DNA from: Mesostigma viride
Lineage: Eukaryota > Streptophyta > Mesostigmatophyceae > Mesostigmatales > Mesostigmataceae
Direction of reading: 5' to 3'
NCBI GenBank assembly: GCA_009746045.1
Contig: RPFO01000389.1
Coordinates: forward strand, 2,313,638-2,377,637
DNA: 64,000 bases
The first letter of the stretch is position 1. Each line of letters starts with the position of its first letter. The notes beneath the pieces were generated by a model that was given only the letters and a program-made list of their open reading frames with translations, did no database searches and was not told the origin of the DNA. Made by a program: the position numbers and the translations under genes. This document shows, in pieces, positions 1 to 10,847 of the stretch.

Positions 1-119
1 CTCGGTATCCCCACTCCTTTTCAGGTATTGGAAGGTTATAAAGGGAATGCTTTGTTGGGGGATCCTTTTCTCTGTTACCCTGGTGTCATATCTCCAGTGA
101 TAGACTATCCATCCAGGAC

Positions 120-1157
120 ATGGGTGGTGTTGATCTGAATCATTTCAAAATTTCTCTTGAAAAACTTCTTAACACCAACATTGCTTCTGTAAAATTTGCT
201 ACACCCAAGTATGCCCCAGGGCAAGAACCCTGTGTGGCAGACTTGGTTCACAACCAAAAACTTCATCCCAACTCATTTGGATTGGGCAAGCATGATGTGG
301 CTAAAATGTCTCCTCTTTCTTATGAACAGATAGAGCAAGACTGTCGCACACACATAGGATTCCTAAAATGGGTGGAGGCCTTTAACAAGGCCAGGGAAGA
401 ATGGGTAGTGCCAGATCCTCTTAGTCCTTCTCATACTCCACCTGTCACACCTATTGACAAAAAGCCTGCAGGGTGCAAGCACTTGCGCCTGAAGTTTGTG
501 TGTAAACATAAGCCAGCAGCAGATGGGTCAGTCATCTTTCATGCTAGACCTTGTGTGACAGAGTTCAAGGGCACCACTGATCTGACAGAGGCAGAGTTGT
601 ACACGCCAGGCATTCAGCAAACATCCCTAAAAATCTTGCTGTCTGTCTTTGTGGGTCATCTCAATGATGGGGATGACTATATCTGTAAGGCTACAGACAT
701 TAAAAGGGCTTTCCTGAAAGGCTCACCTGAGATAGCACAACAAGTGTGGCATGGTCAGGTGTACGTAGTCTCCACTCCCAGAGTTTGGGCAAAACACATC
801 CCTCAGCAGTACCTGAAAGCTAACATAGGTGTTGAAGGGCTGCAATCAGCTCCTCGCATTTTCAGGATGTCAGCTCAGGCTGTGTTTGAAAAGTTAGGGG
901 CTAGATATGATGACATAGACCCTTGCTTCTTTGTGGTCCCACACCCTCATGGCATTCTCACCTTTGTGTGGCATGGGGATGATCAGCTGATTGCTGGGCC
1001 AAGGCGTGCTGTGGATGATTTTATTCAACAAGTGTCACAGCATTTTGAGATTGGCAAGCAAGTAGAGCTGGGCACCACTGCCATAAAATTTTGTGGCACA
1101 ATGTTACAACTCCAGCAGCATCAAAACCAGTGGGTGTGTGCACTACTCTCCCAATGA
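120..1157 (+). CDS. copia-type reverse transcriptase domain (element F)
   Basis: This open frame of 345 codons is a piece of the F polyprotein; its ATG is arbitrary. It shows the copia RT landmarks in order: a KLRLKFV-like start, ELYTPG, the first catalytic Asp in TDIKRAFLKG (about residue 192), GVEGLQSAPRIF (equivalent of the usual YGLKQAPR), DPCFF, and the catalytic pair in WHGDD (residues 285-288). The usual Ty1/copia motif is YVDD; here it is HGDD, shared with B, C and C'. The reading frame ends shortly after KFCGTM, where the RT connection continues in frame 1. It is probably inactive because of the frameshifts. The domain call is secure from motif order. Confidence 0.85.
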   Translation: MGGVDLNHFKISLEKLLNTNIASVKFATPKYAPGQEPCVADLVHNQKLHPNSFGLGKHDVAKMSPLSYEQIEQDCRTHIGFLKWVEAFNKAREEWVVPDPLSPSHTPPVTPIDKKPAGCKHLRLKFVCKHKPAADGSVIFHARPCVTEFKGTTDLTEAELYTPGIQQTSLKILLSVFVGHLNDGDDYICKATDIKRAFLKGSPEIAQQVWHGQVYVVSTPRVWAKHIPQQYLKANIGVEGLQSAPRIFRMSAQAVFEKLGARYDDIDPCFFVVPHPHGILTFVWHGDDQLIAGPRRAVDDFIQQVSQHFEIGKQVELGTTAIKFCGTMLQLQQHQNQWVCALLSQ

Positions 1158-1857
1158 TTACATGCACAGCTGCTTGGAGGTTTTGCAAACAAAAATCAAA
1201 CCTGGAGCCTGTCCTACCATTAGAGGCAAGCTGGGGTGGTTGTGCTCAACGTGTGCACCTCACCTGGCTGTGGTTAGCAGAGTTGATGATGATGTCTTGA
1301 TGCAAGTAGGTCACAAAGCCATCACCAAAACTCTCCAGGAAGGCCCTCCCCTTATCTTGCACTCCTTGGATCTCCACAAAACCATTCACATCCAAGCTAT
1401 GATGGATAGTTCCATGGAGTCCAGGCAGATTACCAAGTTGCAGGCAAGGGAGTCAGGCTTGTATTTTGTGCAGAATGATGATGCACCCTTGTCTCTCATT
1501 TCATGGTACAGCCGGTTGCATAGACGCAAGGCTGTCAGCAGCAATGCTGCTGAGTGCAGGGCAGTGGTGTCAGCAGTGCTTCATGCCAGGTACTTGAATC
1601 ATGTGCTGGTTTGGTTGCAGATGCAAGCAGGCAGCAATGCTGGGGTGGTGGCACACTTGCTCACTGACAGTCAGTCAGTCCTCAGTTTCCTTGCTAACCC
1701 CTATGCTGTGCACACTGATCTTGACTGGGTGGTCCTGAAACAGGAGTCCACCTACTGGGAGTCCACCCGTCACGTGGAGGACAAACACAACGCTGCTGAT
1801 GCACTCACTAAAGTGCCTCAGCAGGCAGCTGACAATACCAGCTGTTGTACCACTTGA
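1093..1857 (+). CDS. copia-type RNase H domain (element F)
   Basis: Frame 1 continues the F polyprotein after a frameshift near 1140. GACPTIRGKLGWLCSTCAPH matches the RT-RNase H connection of C. The RNase H carries DSSMES (first Asp), SNAAECRAV (Glu), LTDSQSV (second Asp) and DKHNAADALTKV (final Asp in the ADALTK signature of copia RNase H). In B and C the first motif reads YVDSSMDS; here it is MMDSSMES. The frame ends with tga at the expected C-terminus. No host function is implied. Confidence 0.85.
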   Translation: MAQCYNSSSIKTSGCVHYSPNDYMHSCLEVLQTKIKPGACPTIRGKLGWLCSTCAPHLAVVSRVDDDVLMQVGHKAITKTLQEGPPLILHSLDLHKTIHIQAMMDSSMESRQITKLQARESGLYFVQNDDAPLSLISWYSRLHRRKAVSSNAAECRAVVSAVLHARYLNHVLVWLQMQAGSNAGVVAHLLTDSQSVLSFLANPYAVHTDLDWVVLKQESTYWESTRHVEDKHNAADALTKVPQQAADNTSCCTT

Positions 1858-2298
1858 TGAACCCCTATGGCAAGCAGGCAACCCTGCCCCATAGGGGGGA
1901 CGCCTAGCAGGGTCCTGTTCACCAGGGCCGCCTAGGTCACCCAGTACCCCTTGGGCAGGTCCAAGGGGTAGGTTGTGGCTTCCAGCAAGGGGGGTTGGTT
2001 GGAGTCTGTTTTCATACATCTGCGTGCCCTATGCCCAATAAAATCTGTTTTGATTTTTTCAACACCATGGAATTTCGTTATGCACACCTTCATAGGTGGG
2101 CATGGGATGTATCTCACATTTTTTCCACTAGGGCGTATGCCTTGGTGGATTGGCCTTGAGCTCAGTGGCTCAGGTGCCCCCATTCAAGTGGAGGGTCAAA
2201 GCTCCCTTGACAGGTGGTTACCCAGGACCCCAGTTCACTGTGGATATCCTGGGCCACCTGGCCTCACTGTTCAGTGGCAGTAAAGGCATGGGTGCTGT

Positions 2299-2532
2299 CA
2301 TGTTGTCTAGTACAACGTGCTCAGCACAGGTGCAGGATGAAATATTCCTGTCACCTGTCACCAGGACTTCAGTCACCCATGTGCAGGGCAGGGGTGGCTG
2401 GTCTACACGTTGTGCAGGTGCAACGTGGCCAGGTCCAGGATGTCATAGTCCTGTCACCTGTCACTCGGACTTCAGCCCCCTCTGTGCAGGGCAGGGGTGG
2501 CTGGTCCTCACATGTTGTGCAGGTACAACATG
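2299..2532 (+). repeat. tandem ~105-bp repeat with three covarying hairpins
   Basis: Two full and one partial unit of about 105 bp lie here. They share CCTGTCACCTGTCAC and GTGCAGGGCAGGGGTGGCTGG. Each unit boundary carries a 7-bp stem with a 7-8-nt loop: 2299-2319 (catgttg/caacgtg), 2406-2427 (cacgttg/caacgtg) and 2511-2532 (catgttg/caacatg). The third stem pair changes T-G to C-G to T-A, that is, compensatory change. The region lies in the presumed 3' LTR or UTR of F, so the hairpins may form in its RNA. Confidence 0.7.
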
Positions 2533-2679
2533 GACAGTGCAGGGTGCAATAAACCTGTCCACTGTCACTCCTCAGGTTGCAGGTAACCTGAGCTCAGTTG
2601 ACCCAGCCTGGCTGGGTTTTTTCTCTGAGTGGGCGATGATGATGGAACAACATGGAACCTCTTAAACGGTTACCTTGGC

Positions 2680-3972
2680 ATTTTTTTACAATGGCTCTCT
2701 TGGCTGGTGATGCACTCCCTGGATAGGCAGACAGGCATAGCTATCTCCCTTGTGAGCTCGCGAGGAGGAGGAACTCCCCGGGCATGTTGAGCTAAACGTG
2801 ATGCCATCACAAGTATTGCACGAGTTCTGGGGCCCATCTTTTTCAGTCCAGATGTTGCAGTATGGGTGTCAGTTGCTCAGCACCTCAGTCAGCTTGGAGT
2901 CAGTCTCCTAGCTGGGCAGGGTCAGGCTTGAAGTCGCTAGCCTTCAACCTGAAAGGAAAACATAATGGGAGTTAGATGAGATGCTTAGGCTGACACACGG
3001 ATTTCCGGCCTGCGCGCCGCGTATTGCCTACCGCGGCTGAGCGGGACACCTCAGTACAGTACGGCAGGGTGTACGGTACTGAGGTGTCATGTGGACCGAT
3101 GTGCGGTTAGTGCCAGACTGTGCCTAGACTCTAGCTCGACCCGCCAGACCCGGGTTATCCGGTTCTGGACGGGCCGAGTGTAGTTGATGCTAGTGACGTG
3201 GTCGCATGGCATTGCAGTGTACAGTTGTCCACTGGTGAGGTGCTGCAGGTAGCACCGCCATAGGCATATAGGCGTAGCACTGGGGAGTGCCGCAGCACCC
3301 GAGTTTGCCCAGACGTTCCATTCTGAGCCCTCAGCTTCCATTGCTCTCTCATTGTATTATTGCTAATACAATCATCATTCGCTTTCAGCTTCAGCAGTTG
3401 TTCGTCGTTCCTAGTCTCCATCCAACTGTGTTACGTCGCGTAACAATTCGTTGTAGTTACGGACGTAAATTAGGTCTTTTGCCTCGGTTGTCCCTAGGCT
3501 TACGTGTAGCTCCTACCGGGACACTATTGTCCTCGTAACAGTACTGTGGTACATTGGGTGCCTTTGGGCGCCGCGCCGCGTACTTTATTAGTGGTCCTGA
3601 TCCTTTGGTAGAATGTAGTGGACCAGCGTGCATCTGTAGGCGAGGGCCATGTCGGCCCGAGCGTGTTGGACCGTTGGTGACCATTTATGCACGTTCTACC
3701 CCTCGTGTGTGCACTCGGCGTGTGTTAAATGAATTAACACATATAGGCTTGGGTCACGGCAGTGTAGTGTGTTTCCTTCCTCTATTCCTGGAGTAAACGG
3801 GTTTTGGTAAATGGTTGTATGGCGTATTACAGTAACACATACGTTAATGCATTGAGATCAGCTCCGTCTCGTTCGTCTTTCGCTAGGGGTTTGAGTAGAG
3901 GAGGCCTGACCAATTTAGGTAGCATCAGGCCCATTAGAGGTAGAGGTGGCGGTAGAAGTTCAGGACGTAACA
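2680..3972. other. no recognised gene; presumed F 3' LTR
   Basis: No protein similarity is visible. A strong inverted repeat occupies 3045-3088 (13-bp perfect arms GACACCTCAGTAC / GTACTGAGGTGTC around an 18-bp loop). Smaller perfect hairpins are TGTTACG/CGTAACA near 3429 and GTGTTAA/TTAACAC near 3721. The short ORFs here lack family motifs. Confidence 0.4.
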
Positions 3973-5373
3973 GACGGTAGGCCAGCAAGGTAGCCGGCTT
4001 TACTTTCCCCTCTAGCAATGGAAGGTAACTAACAGGTGCAGGGGGCCCTGGGTTAGGATGGATGCCTTCCGAGGTCAGGTCGCGCACCCAGCCTGCCAAG
4101 AAAGTCGCCATGGATTGGCCGCGAGAAACGCCATCGGCTGGTTGAAGTGCACTCGGCGTCCACACCCACTGGGAACGACTCCCAGTGGCGAGGGTCAGCG
4201 CGCACAAGCGGCGGCACTGCTTGTTGAGCTTGTGGGATGAGGACCGCCCCTTAGCCAAGCAGCCCAACGCCGCGGTGGAGTCCACCAACCTCACCACCCG
4301 CTTGCCTCGGTTTGCCAAGCTGCGCGCACTCCTCTCCACGCCCTTCACTGCAGCCCGCACCTCCTTCTCGTTGATGTGCATCCCCGGATCCCGCCAACGA
4401 CTCCTCACCCCAACCCGCCATTGCTGGCTAGTGATTGCTTGTTGCGCCCGCGCGCTCAGGGTCCTAGGGCCAGCGTATGCCACCTCGCTTGGTATGAGCA
4501 AAGTCGGGTATCCCCGCACCTCTCGTGCCCTCGCCAGCTCCGTCACATCGCCCGGCTCCATGGTTGCGTACACGACACCTTGCCCGTAGGTGGACGCGTC
4601 AGACGCAACCACCTCACGTGCCAAAGGTGCGCTTCGGTCAACCCTTAACATGGGAGCCAAGGCCAGGGCACACTCTAACTCCTCCCGCACCCCGGCCCAC
4701 AGCACCCAGGAGCGCTGCCCCCACCCTTGCAGGCTGATGAATTTGAAACATTGCTGCCAAATGGACAAGCAGCTGCGGCTTAACATCTGCAGCCACAACC
4801 ACCGCCCCAAGACGGCAGCCAGCCCCTCGGCCGTAGCTCGGCCTCGAGTGAGTATAGCCTGCATGTGGGCGATCACAAGGTTGAGCTGCTTGACCGTTGG
4901 TTCCAGCACGCCGTTCCGTCGGTGCACCACCCCTAGGGCTTCCAGCTCGTCCCCTTCCAGGCTCGCCATCTTAGTCTTCTCCTTAGACGGCACAAGGTTG
5001 TTAGGGAGGTAGCCTTCCTCAATAGCGCGCGTGATGAGCTGGTTCACCGCCTCGCAGGTCCGCCCTTTGCTGGCCACCAAGTCATCAATGGTGATGGACA
5101 GCATGGGGGCAGGGGGGTTTTCCAGGTCAATCTGAAGCTCCCCGGCGCGCTCCTCCTTGTACTCGATGGCCAAGCGCAGTGGCTGGCCACACTCGTCGCG
5201 CACCAAGGTGAGCCCACCTGCGCTTGAGAGGTAGTTGACCTGGCGCCTCGGATCCAGGGCACCGGTCATGTAGAGCACCATCTCATGGATGGCCTCCCCC
5301 AGTGCCACCGCATGGGAATGTCCCATGGCCAGCACCTTGAGCACGGGCCACACCCTCCGCCTCGGCCCTGCCA
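3973..5373 (-). pseudogene. D1 reverse transcriptase (C-terminal part) and RNase H
   Basis: Reading down from 5373, the frame opens at GPRRRVWPVLKVLAMG, inside the RT fingers/palm. It contains the catalytic ITIDDLV, where DIRS-group RTs usually have Y-x-DD. RNase H follows with VASDAS (Asp), HINEKEVRA (Glu), VRLVDSTAALG (Asp) and LQPADGVSRG (Asp), so all four acidic positions are present. The 2A-like string GIHPNPGP follows, then LLEGKVKPATLLAYR at the start of the recombinase region. Homology to D2 stops near 3975; the frame continues to 3827 in unrelated sequence. The start is an insertion boundary (CACTA at 5374), so this is a fragment. Confidence 0.9.
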
Positions 5374-5770
5374 CACTAGGAACTCAGAAACCGTAAAAGT
5401 GGTAAAAGTGGTAAAAGTGGGTGGTAAAAAGTGGTAAAAAGTGGTAAAAAGTGGTAAAAAGTGGTAAAAAGTGGTAAAAAGTGGTAAAAAGTGGTAAAAA
5501 GTGGTAAAAAGTGGTAAAAAGTGGTAAAACGGTGGGAAAACGCTAGGAGAAAAGCAGGTGGTAAAATCGTTTTACCACCTTTTACCACCTCAGTTTTACC
5601 ACTTTACTGTCAAAGTGGTAAAAAATACCACAAAGTGGTAAAAGCGAGGGTGGTAAAAACACGCCACAAAGTGGTAAAAGTGAGGGTGGTAAAAACACGC
5701 CACAAAGTGGTAAAAATGAGGGTGGTAAAAAAATACCACAAAGTGGTAAAAATGACAGTGATAAAAAAGG
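5374..5770. repeat. CACTA left terminal inverted repeat and subterminal array
   Basis: The 14-bp terminus is followed by about a dozen head-to-tail copies of a 10-bp unit (GTGGTAAAAA with slippage variants) to about 5530. A short inverted block (TTTTACCACC) lies near 5574. Then come four ~35-bp repeats containing AAAGTGGTAAAA (5608-5760). Arrays of short motifs inside both ends are the known binding sites of CACTA-encoded DNA-binding proteins. That role is inferred here from position. Confidence 0.85.
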
Positions 5771-6339
5771 GGAAAATGCAGATTTTGCCAGCATTACAAC
5801 ACAAGCACTGTTAAGAACAGCTTAACAGGCCATCATTCCAAATGGTTTCTTTATTAGAAATAATAATACATCCCATTAACAGTTGTCTCTCTTGATTTAC
5901 AATGAGGATTTAGCCCCACATTGGGCGTCTCATCGATACGTTTACACCATTGTGAAATAACACAGGCCGCATCAAGCCCAGCCAATTAATTTACTTCTTC
6001 TTCAGGTGTCATCATGATCAATGATGCTTCTTTGCATGAACAAAGCCACACAGTTGCCAGCACTCTTGCTCTGGAGGCCTGCAGGCACACAGAGCACCAC
6101 CATTGAAGAGGACACAAGGGCAGCAAGGCAGGGGGGGGGGGGCAGTCAGGCACGGCAGATAGTTGTTGCCCAGCAAAACATCCTATGGTGAAATGGGTTA
6201 TGCCTGTGGGTATGATGCATGACCTAGCATGAGAGTGATACATACATGTCAGAGTAACAAAAATATACGCACATGGCAATTGGGTGTGACAACACCACAT
6301 CACTACATAGCTAAAACGTGCTTCAGAAAAAACATTCCA
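5771..6339. other. 3' flank of CACTA minus-strand gene, no gene seen
   Basis: The stretch contains a poly-G run (12 G, about 6131) and TTTATT near 5850, which is a minus-strand AATAAA that could serve the gene ending at 6340. No coding motif is recognised. Confidence 0.4.
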
Positions 6340-8522
6340 CTAAATTACCGGATCAGGAGTCGGACTCTGGGACTCCTTTGCTTGCCGCTCCAGCTCAACT
6401 TTCCGCTGCGCTTTTGCCATCATGGCCTTGATCGCGGCAAGCTCCAGTTCCGCCTCGGTGAGATCTGGCGCGGAGGGAGCATCGGCAGACGCCGTTGCGG
6501 GCGAAGGGCTAGAGGCAGGCGGGATCGCTGGCGCGGAGGGAGCACCGGCAGACGCCATTGCGGGCGAAGGGCTAGAGGCAGGCGGGATCGCTGGCGCGGA
6601 GGGAGCACCGGCAGACGCTGTTGCGGCCGGAGAGCTAGAGGCAGGCGGGATCGCTGGCGCGGAGGGAGCACCGTCAGACGCCGTTGCGGTCGAAGAGCTA
6701 GAGGCAGGCGGGATTGCTGGCGCGGAGGGAGCACCGGCAGACGCCTTCTCCTTGGGTGGCGCCCGCGCTCGCTTGGCCGGTACATACTCATCCGACACCT
6801 CCTCCTTCTCCTCTGCTGGCCCCCAACTCTCCTTCAATTTCGCACGTGCGCCTCGAAGGTCGTCGTCAGTGACGTTGCCCAGAAGGACCCACGCATTCTC
6901 GTTGCCCTCGGCGTCACCGTAATGCATGGTGGCAAAGTCAACAAACAGCATTTGCGAGCCCCCATCGCGCTCCACAAACCGCGTGCCGTAAGGGGCCTTG
7001 AGCTTCGGCTTCACCTCCACCACTTTGCCAGGCTCCCAAACATACGCAGCCGGCCGCGCCCCATCGCGCTCGTACTTGTACCTTTGTGCCACGAAGGCCC
7101 CGTGCAGTGCTTCTCCGAAACCACCAGGGCCCGGTCGCTCTTGAACCACCGCGGTTGGCAGTAAGGTGCTCAGATAGTGCGCAAGCCCCAAGTCCATGGG
7201 ACCACTAGGAAGCTTTCGCTTTGCAGCCGGCTTCTTGCTGGCGGCCGGCTTCTTGCTGGCGGCCGGCTTGTTGCTGGCGGCCGGCTTGTTGATGGCGGGG
7301 CGCGACGTGTTGGGCTCGAAGACATCTGGCTTGATGGCAGGCACACGAGCAGGCGGGAGACCATCCGGCATTGGCAGGTCGGCCAGCTTGGGCACCGGAG
7401 TGGGCGGCTCCACGGTGTTATTGGGCACCGGAGGGGACGGCTGCACAGCGTTGCTGGGCACCGGAGGGGGCGGCATGACAGGCTGCGTGCCAACGGGAGG
7501 GGGCGGCGGTACAACCTTCTTGGCCACCGGAGGCGGCGGCCTCACATCCGATACCTCCACAGGTGGAGGCGCGTACCCTGCGACTTCCTGCTCTAACTCC
7601 TCCTCAAGGGCTTGGAGCCGAGCTCTGAGTCTCCGAATTTCATCTGCTCGGCAGCCTGTGGCATGCTGCACAGGCTTGGCCTCCGGCTTGACCTCCGGCT
7701 TGACCTCCGGCTTGACCTCCGGCTTGACCTCCGGCTTGGCCGCTGGCTTGGCCGCCGGCTTGGCCGCCGGCTTGGCCGCCGGCTTGGCCGCCGGCTTGGC
7801 CGCCGGCTTGGCCGCCGGCTTGGCCGCCGGCTTGGCCGCCGGCTTGGCAGCAGGAATTGCCTGCAAGCAGAGGGCGGGGCATGGAATAAGGACGTTAACA
7901 TGCGGGAAGTCGGTTAAGAGCAGACCCGCGATGAAAGAAAAAACCAAGAAGCTTGCAGACTCCTGTAGCTAAAGATAGCGTTATTACCTTTGGCATGTTC
8001 GTCACGTCGCCTAGCGCTTGGCGATTTTCCTTCAGGTCGCCGTCATCATCCTCGTCCTCGGCGCCAGCACTCTGCCGCTTTTTGGAGCTCGTGTTGCTTA
8101 GCCACCGGCTCAGCTCCTTTCTTACGAATTCGTCAACACTTAGCTTTCGGTTTGGAGCCCTTGGGCTTCTGGGGGGTGAGCTCACCTGTCGTCGGGTCTA
8201 GCACCCAGCATGATGCCTCATACTTATCCAGCTCGGCACGGTTGTCGTCACCCATAGCTGTTTCTAGAAAGTTACTGCAGCTCTTCTTTACCCGGTTAAT
8301 CAGAGCATCCACCATGGTGCCATCCTGTTCCTTGAGGACATACCCCTCTACCAGGTATGCACGGCCAAAGGTCGTTATTTGCAGTCTTAAGGTCCGCACA
8401 TATTCCTTGGGACCGACGTTTTGTTTCGGCTTTTCCTCTTCGGTCGCTCTTGCATCAAATCGCTCCCACTCCTCGGCACTGCACACGTGAGCTGGTCGGA
8501 GCACTGCTACCCTTCTCGGCAT
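6340..8522 (-). CDS. CACTA second gene: Lys/Ala/Pro-repeat protein, function unknown
   Basis: The minus-strand gene has a start near 8522 (MPRRVAVLRPAHV..) and stop at 6340. A clear intron lies at 7861-7987 (GTAATAACG..TTGCAG), joining ..VTNMPK to AIPAAKP... Between 8185 and 8133 the frame shifts by one base, so it is either damaged or has a further small intron. The product has a charged N-terminal region, then about ten PAAK repeats and five PEVK repeats (7675-7857), a Pro-rich stretch (PPPPV), K-P-A-A-S repeats, and a folded-looking middle (GLAHYLSTLLPTAVVQERPG, then FVDFATMHYGD). It ends with five ~21-residue repeats of the form ASAGAPSAPAIPPASS (6470-6750) and a short helical tail. PAAK repeats resemble basic linker-histone-like tails. 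By position it may be the TnpA-like DNA-binding partner of the transposase; no family match is claimed. Confidence 0.6.
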
Positions 8523-9448
8523 TTACAACGTTCGGTCGCACACCACCATGCAGATGACCAAGGCTGGCTAGGTCCGGAATCCCCCCGTTTTGCGAACGGA
8601 GACGGTGCCAACGTATACATGACGCACTGCACCTGCCTCTGTCCGCCGTTGGATTCAGCAGATCGACGAACCTGGAAGCCTCCCGCGCAAAAATTTTTTG
8701 AACGTCTTTCGCCAAAAGCCACCAACGGCAGCTACACAAACGGCCGGACCGCACGCCCCGCGCGGGGCCCGCACGCCCCGCGCGGCTGCATGCGGATCGG
8801 CTAGACTCCGTACTGCTTGGTACAAGTGCAGAGGCCTCAGGAGCTAAGGCTGTACCGTTTCAGTAGACTTCTACCAATGAGCCCATGACTAACCAACACT
8901 ACCGTACACTGACCGTAATATCTACCATTTGAATGACTGAGAAAATGTCCGTTTGATCAAAAGGGATCGACGACATCGAAAGCGTTGGCGAGCAGACTCA
9001 AACTTGCAACGGGTGACTTATTAGCGGCTATCACGGCGGCGGGTGGCACGCAGGCAGGCACCAGAAAGATGGCGTTCGGCTTTTGCTACCCACCCATGGA
9101 TACCGGACTCGAGCCGATCAGTTACATCGACACACATGCTAGCTGGCCAAATTTCGTGATATCTCCTTTCCCTTCCTCCATGGATACCTACATTGTCCAG
9201 TTGCATTGGTCATCCTCCAGGCTTCCTCAGTTTTATCGCGAAATTATGGTCACTGGATGCGTTCCTGGAAATGTGGACAGAGCCGGACTTCATGCTCACT
9301 GTTGATCAGTGATCGAGCTGCCAGTGGTCTCACTGCCGCAGACGTCCCAGCGTGGCTCGATTTGTGCGCCCGATGGCAACTGGTTAGCCACGGAGGGCCG
9401 GCATTGACCATCAACGGTCGATGCCGACCCTCCATCTAGAGATTGTAA
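8523..9448. promoter_or_regulatory. intergenic region between divergent CACTA genes
   Basis: The two CACTA genes are transcribed away from each other from this 0.9-kb segment, so both promoters presumably lie here. It contains duplicated CGCACGCCCCGCGCGG-type blocks at about 8751-8786. An open frame at 8985-9305 could be an upstream exon, but I see no tnp2 motif in it. No TATA box or other defined site is claimed. Confidence 0.35.
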
Positions 9449-10847
9449 ATGCGTCCAGGACAGACAGTCGATGAATTCATGGCCGAGGACCCTGACGACG
9501 GGTCGGCCAGTGGAGAGGATGCAGCACGCCAGTTTGCTAGAAATTATGACAAAGCAGTGGCCAGAGTCAAGGACGATACGCCATTGTACCCGGGATCTGA
9601 GAGCAAGGCCTTGATGTTTACATTGCAATTGCTGACGCTAATGGGGGAAAACTCATGCCCTCAGACCTTTGCTGATGAGCTCTTTAAGCTGTTGGGAAAC
9701 GTTCTCCCCGCGGGCAACACTCTGCCCGACAGTATCTCGAAGGCACGGAAAGTGATCAAAGGCTTGGGCTTGGGGTACCGTGTGTACGATGCCTGCCCAT
9801 GCGAGGGTTACTTGTACAAGGACAAGATTACTAAGAGCTGCCCTCTTTGCAAGCTGTCGCGCTAAGAGACGTACACTGACAGAAACGGTGACATCGTCAA
9901 CTCGCGGAAAGCGCATCGCCAGGTTAGGCACTTCCCCCTGATGGATCGGATTAGGGCCTGGTTCCGAGTCCCGGAAATGGCGGAAGCCCTTCAGTACGCT
10001 GCGAACCATGAAAACAGGGAGCCAGACTCATCCACGCGCGTTGTGGACGGCTTGAAAGGCAGGTTTGCACTTGTTTCTACGCCTTCTGTTATGCAATGTG
10101 TGCCAAAGTATCAACAAGTTCGAGATTTTTCCTCTGGCGCGTAGCTTTTGTTTGTACTGCTCTGATGGATACGTACCTTTCTTTTTACGTCTGGTGTTTC
10201 TTGTGCATGGACCTGTTCGTGCAGACAGCCGTGCCATCCAGCACATAAAGAACAACTGGGACTTTCGCAGCCAGCCGCGGAACACCATCTTCCTTTTGAA
10301 TTTTGGCGGTGTATGTTCAAGGTCTTTCATGGATACCCACAGCAGTTGGCCCGCGTTTGTTTCCTGTGTGAACTTGCCCGAGTGGGTTATGGTGAATGGG
10401 CGTTTTTGCCCTATGGTGCTTCTTGTGGGTGCTATGAAGGGGAAGGCACCGAAGAACATGAGCATTTTTTTGGACTTGATCGCTGAGGACTTTCTGGTAC
10501 TGTGGAAGGGGTATTACATTTGTGATGTGACGCTGGACGTGGCCGGTGTTTACACTACGACATTTGTGAGGTCCATTCTTGCTGGCATAATTCACGACTA
10601 CCCGGCATACTCCAAGTCCCTGAACATTCCAGATGCAGGGTACTATCAATGCGTCCTACATGGTGATCAGTGGCGTGGGGTTTTTATCTCAAATGGCCGT
10701 ATCGGTCTCCTTGGCAATGACCGCATGTTTCCCGAGGGTGACCCCCGCCGGCCGGCTCACGCTCCTGTTGTTCAGGAGATGGACCATGCTGGCTACCTGA
10801 AGTACTGTGCTACGCTAAAAAAGCAGCCCGAGCCGTTTCTTAAGGGG
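9449..10847 (+). CDS. CACTA transposase (tnp2 family), N-terminal and catalytic-region exons
   Basis: Exon 9449-10062 encodes DTPLYPGSESKALMFTLQLL.., then LPDSISKARKVIKGLGLGY.., CPCEGYLYKDKI.. and CPLC. This is the standard order of plant-type tnp2 transposases, including the CPxxC..CPxC zinc-like block. An in-frame TAA at 9863 interrupts it before RQVRHFPLMDRIRAWF. An intron at 10063-10228 (GTTTGC..AGACAG) restores the frame to SRAIQHIKNNWDF. The second exon has HSSWPAFVSCVNLPEWV, KAPKNMSIFLDLIAEDFLVLW and TFVRSILAGIIHDYPAY, matching the conserved tnp2 core. Where family members usually show DG in the block after PRN, this copy reads NFGG, so a catalytic Asp may be lost. The frame runs to 10847, where element S interrupts it. 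The start is the first ATG of the open frame; an upstream exon is possible. Confidence 0.85.

Larger units (their letters stand above)
1..3973 (+). mobile_element. copia-like LTR retrotransposon F, 3' portion
   Basis: The element enters from the left edge. Bases 1-119 (frame 1) encode the end of a retropepsin-like domain with the motif LEGYKGNALLG, matching the protease tail of elements B and C. RT and RNase H follow in two other frames, so there are frameshifts near 119 and near 1140. A purine-rich tract at about 1984-2003 followed by AGTC resembles the polypurine tract plus AGTT LTR start of B, C and E, so the 3' LTR may start near 2004. An AATAAA lies near 2039. The right boundary is inferred: D1 recombinase-linker coding sequence resumes on the minus strand near 3973-3985. 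F may therefore have inserted into D1, with the rest of D1 beyond the window. The LTR length of about 2 kb is inference. Confidence 0.6.

Noticed and set aside
5376-5800. Telomere-like or ordinary microsatellite origin of the GTGGTAAAAA arrays
   Set aside because: They sit exactly inside the CACTA termini, inverted at the two ends, as subterminal repeats of that element.
6229-7972. Long plus-strand ORFs opposite the CACTA minus gene (6229-7164, 7196-7972)
   Set aside because: They are antisense shadows of PAAK and APSAPAIPP repeats. The minus strand has the intron, the start and non-repeat conserved-looking segments.
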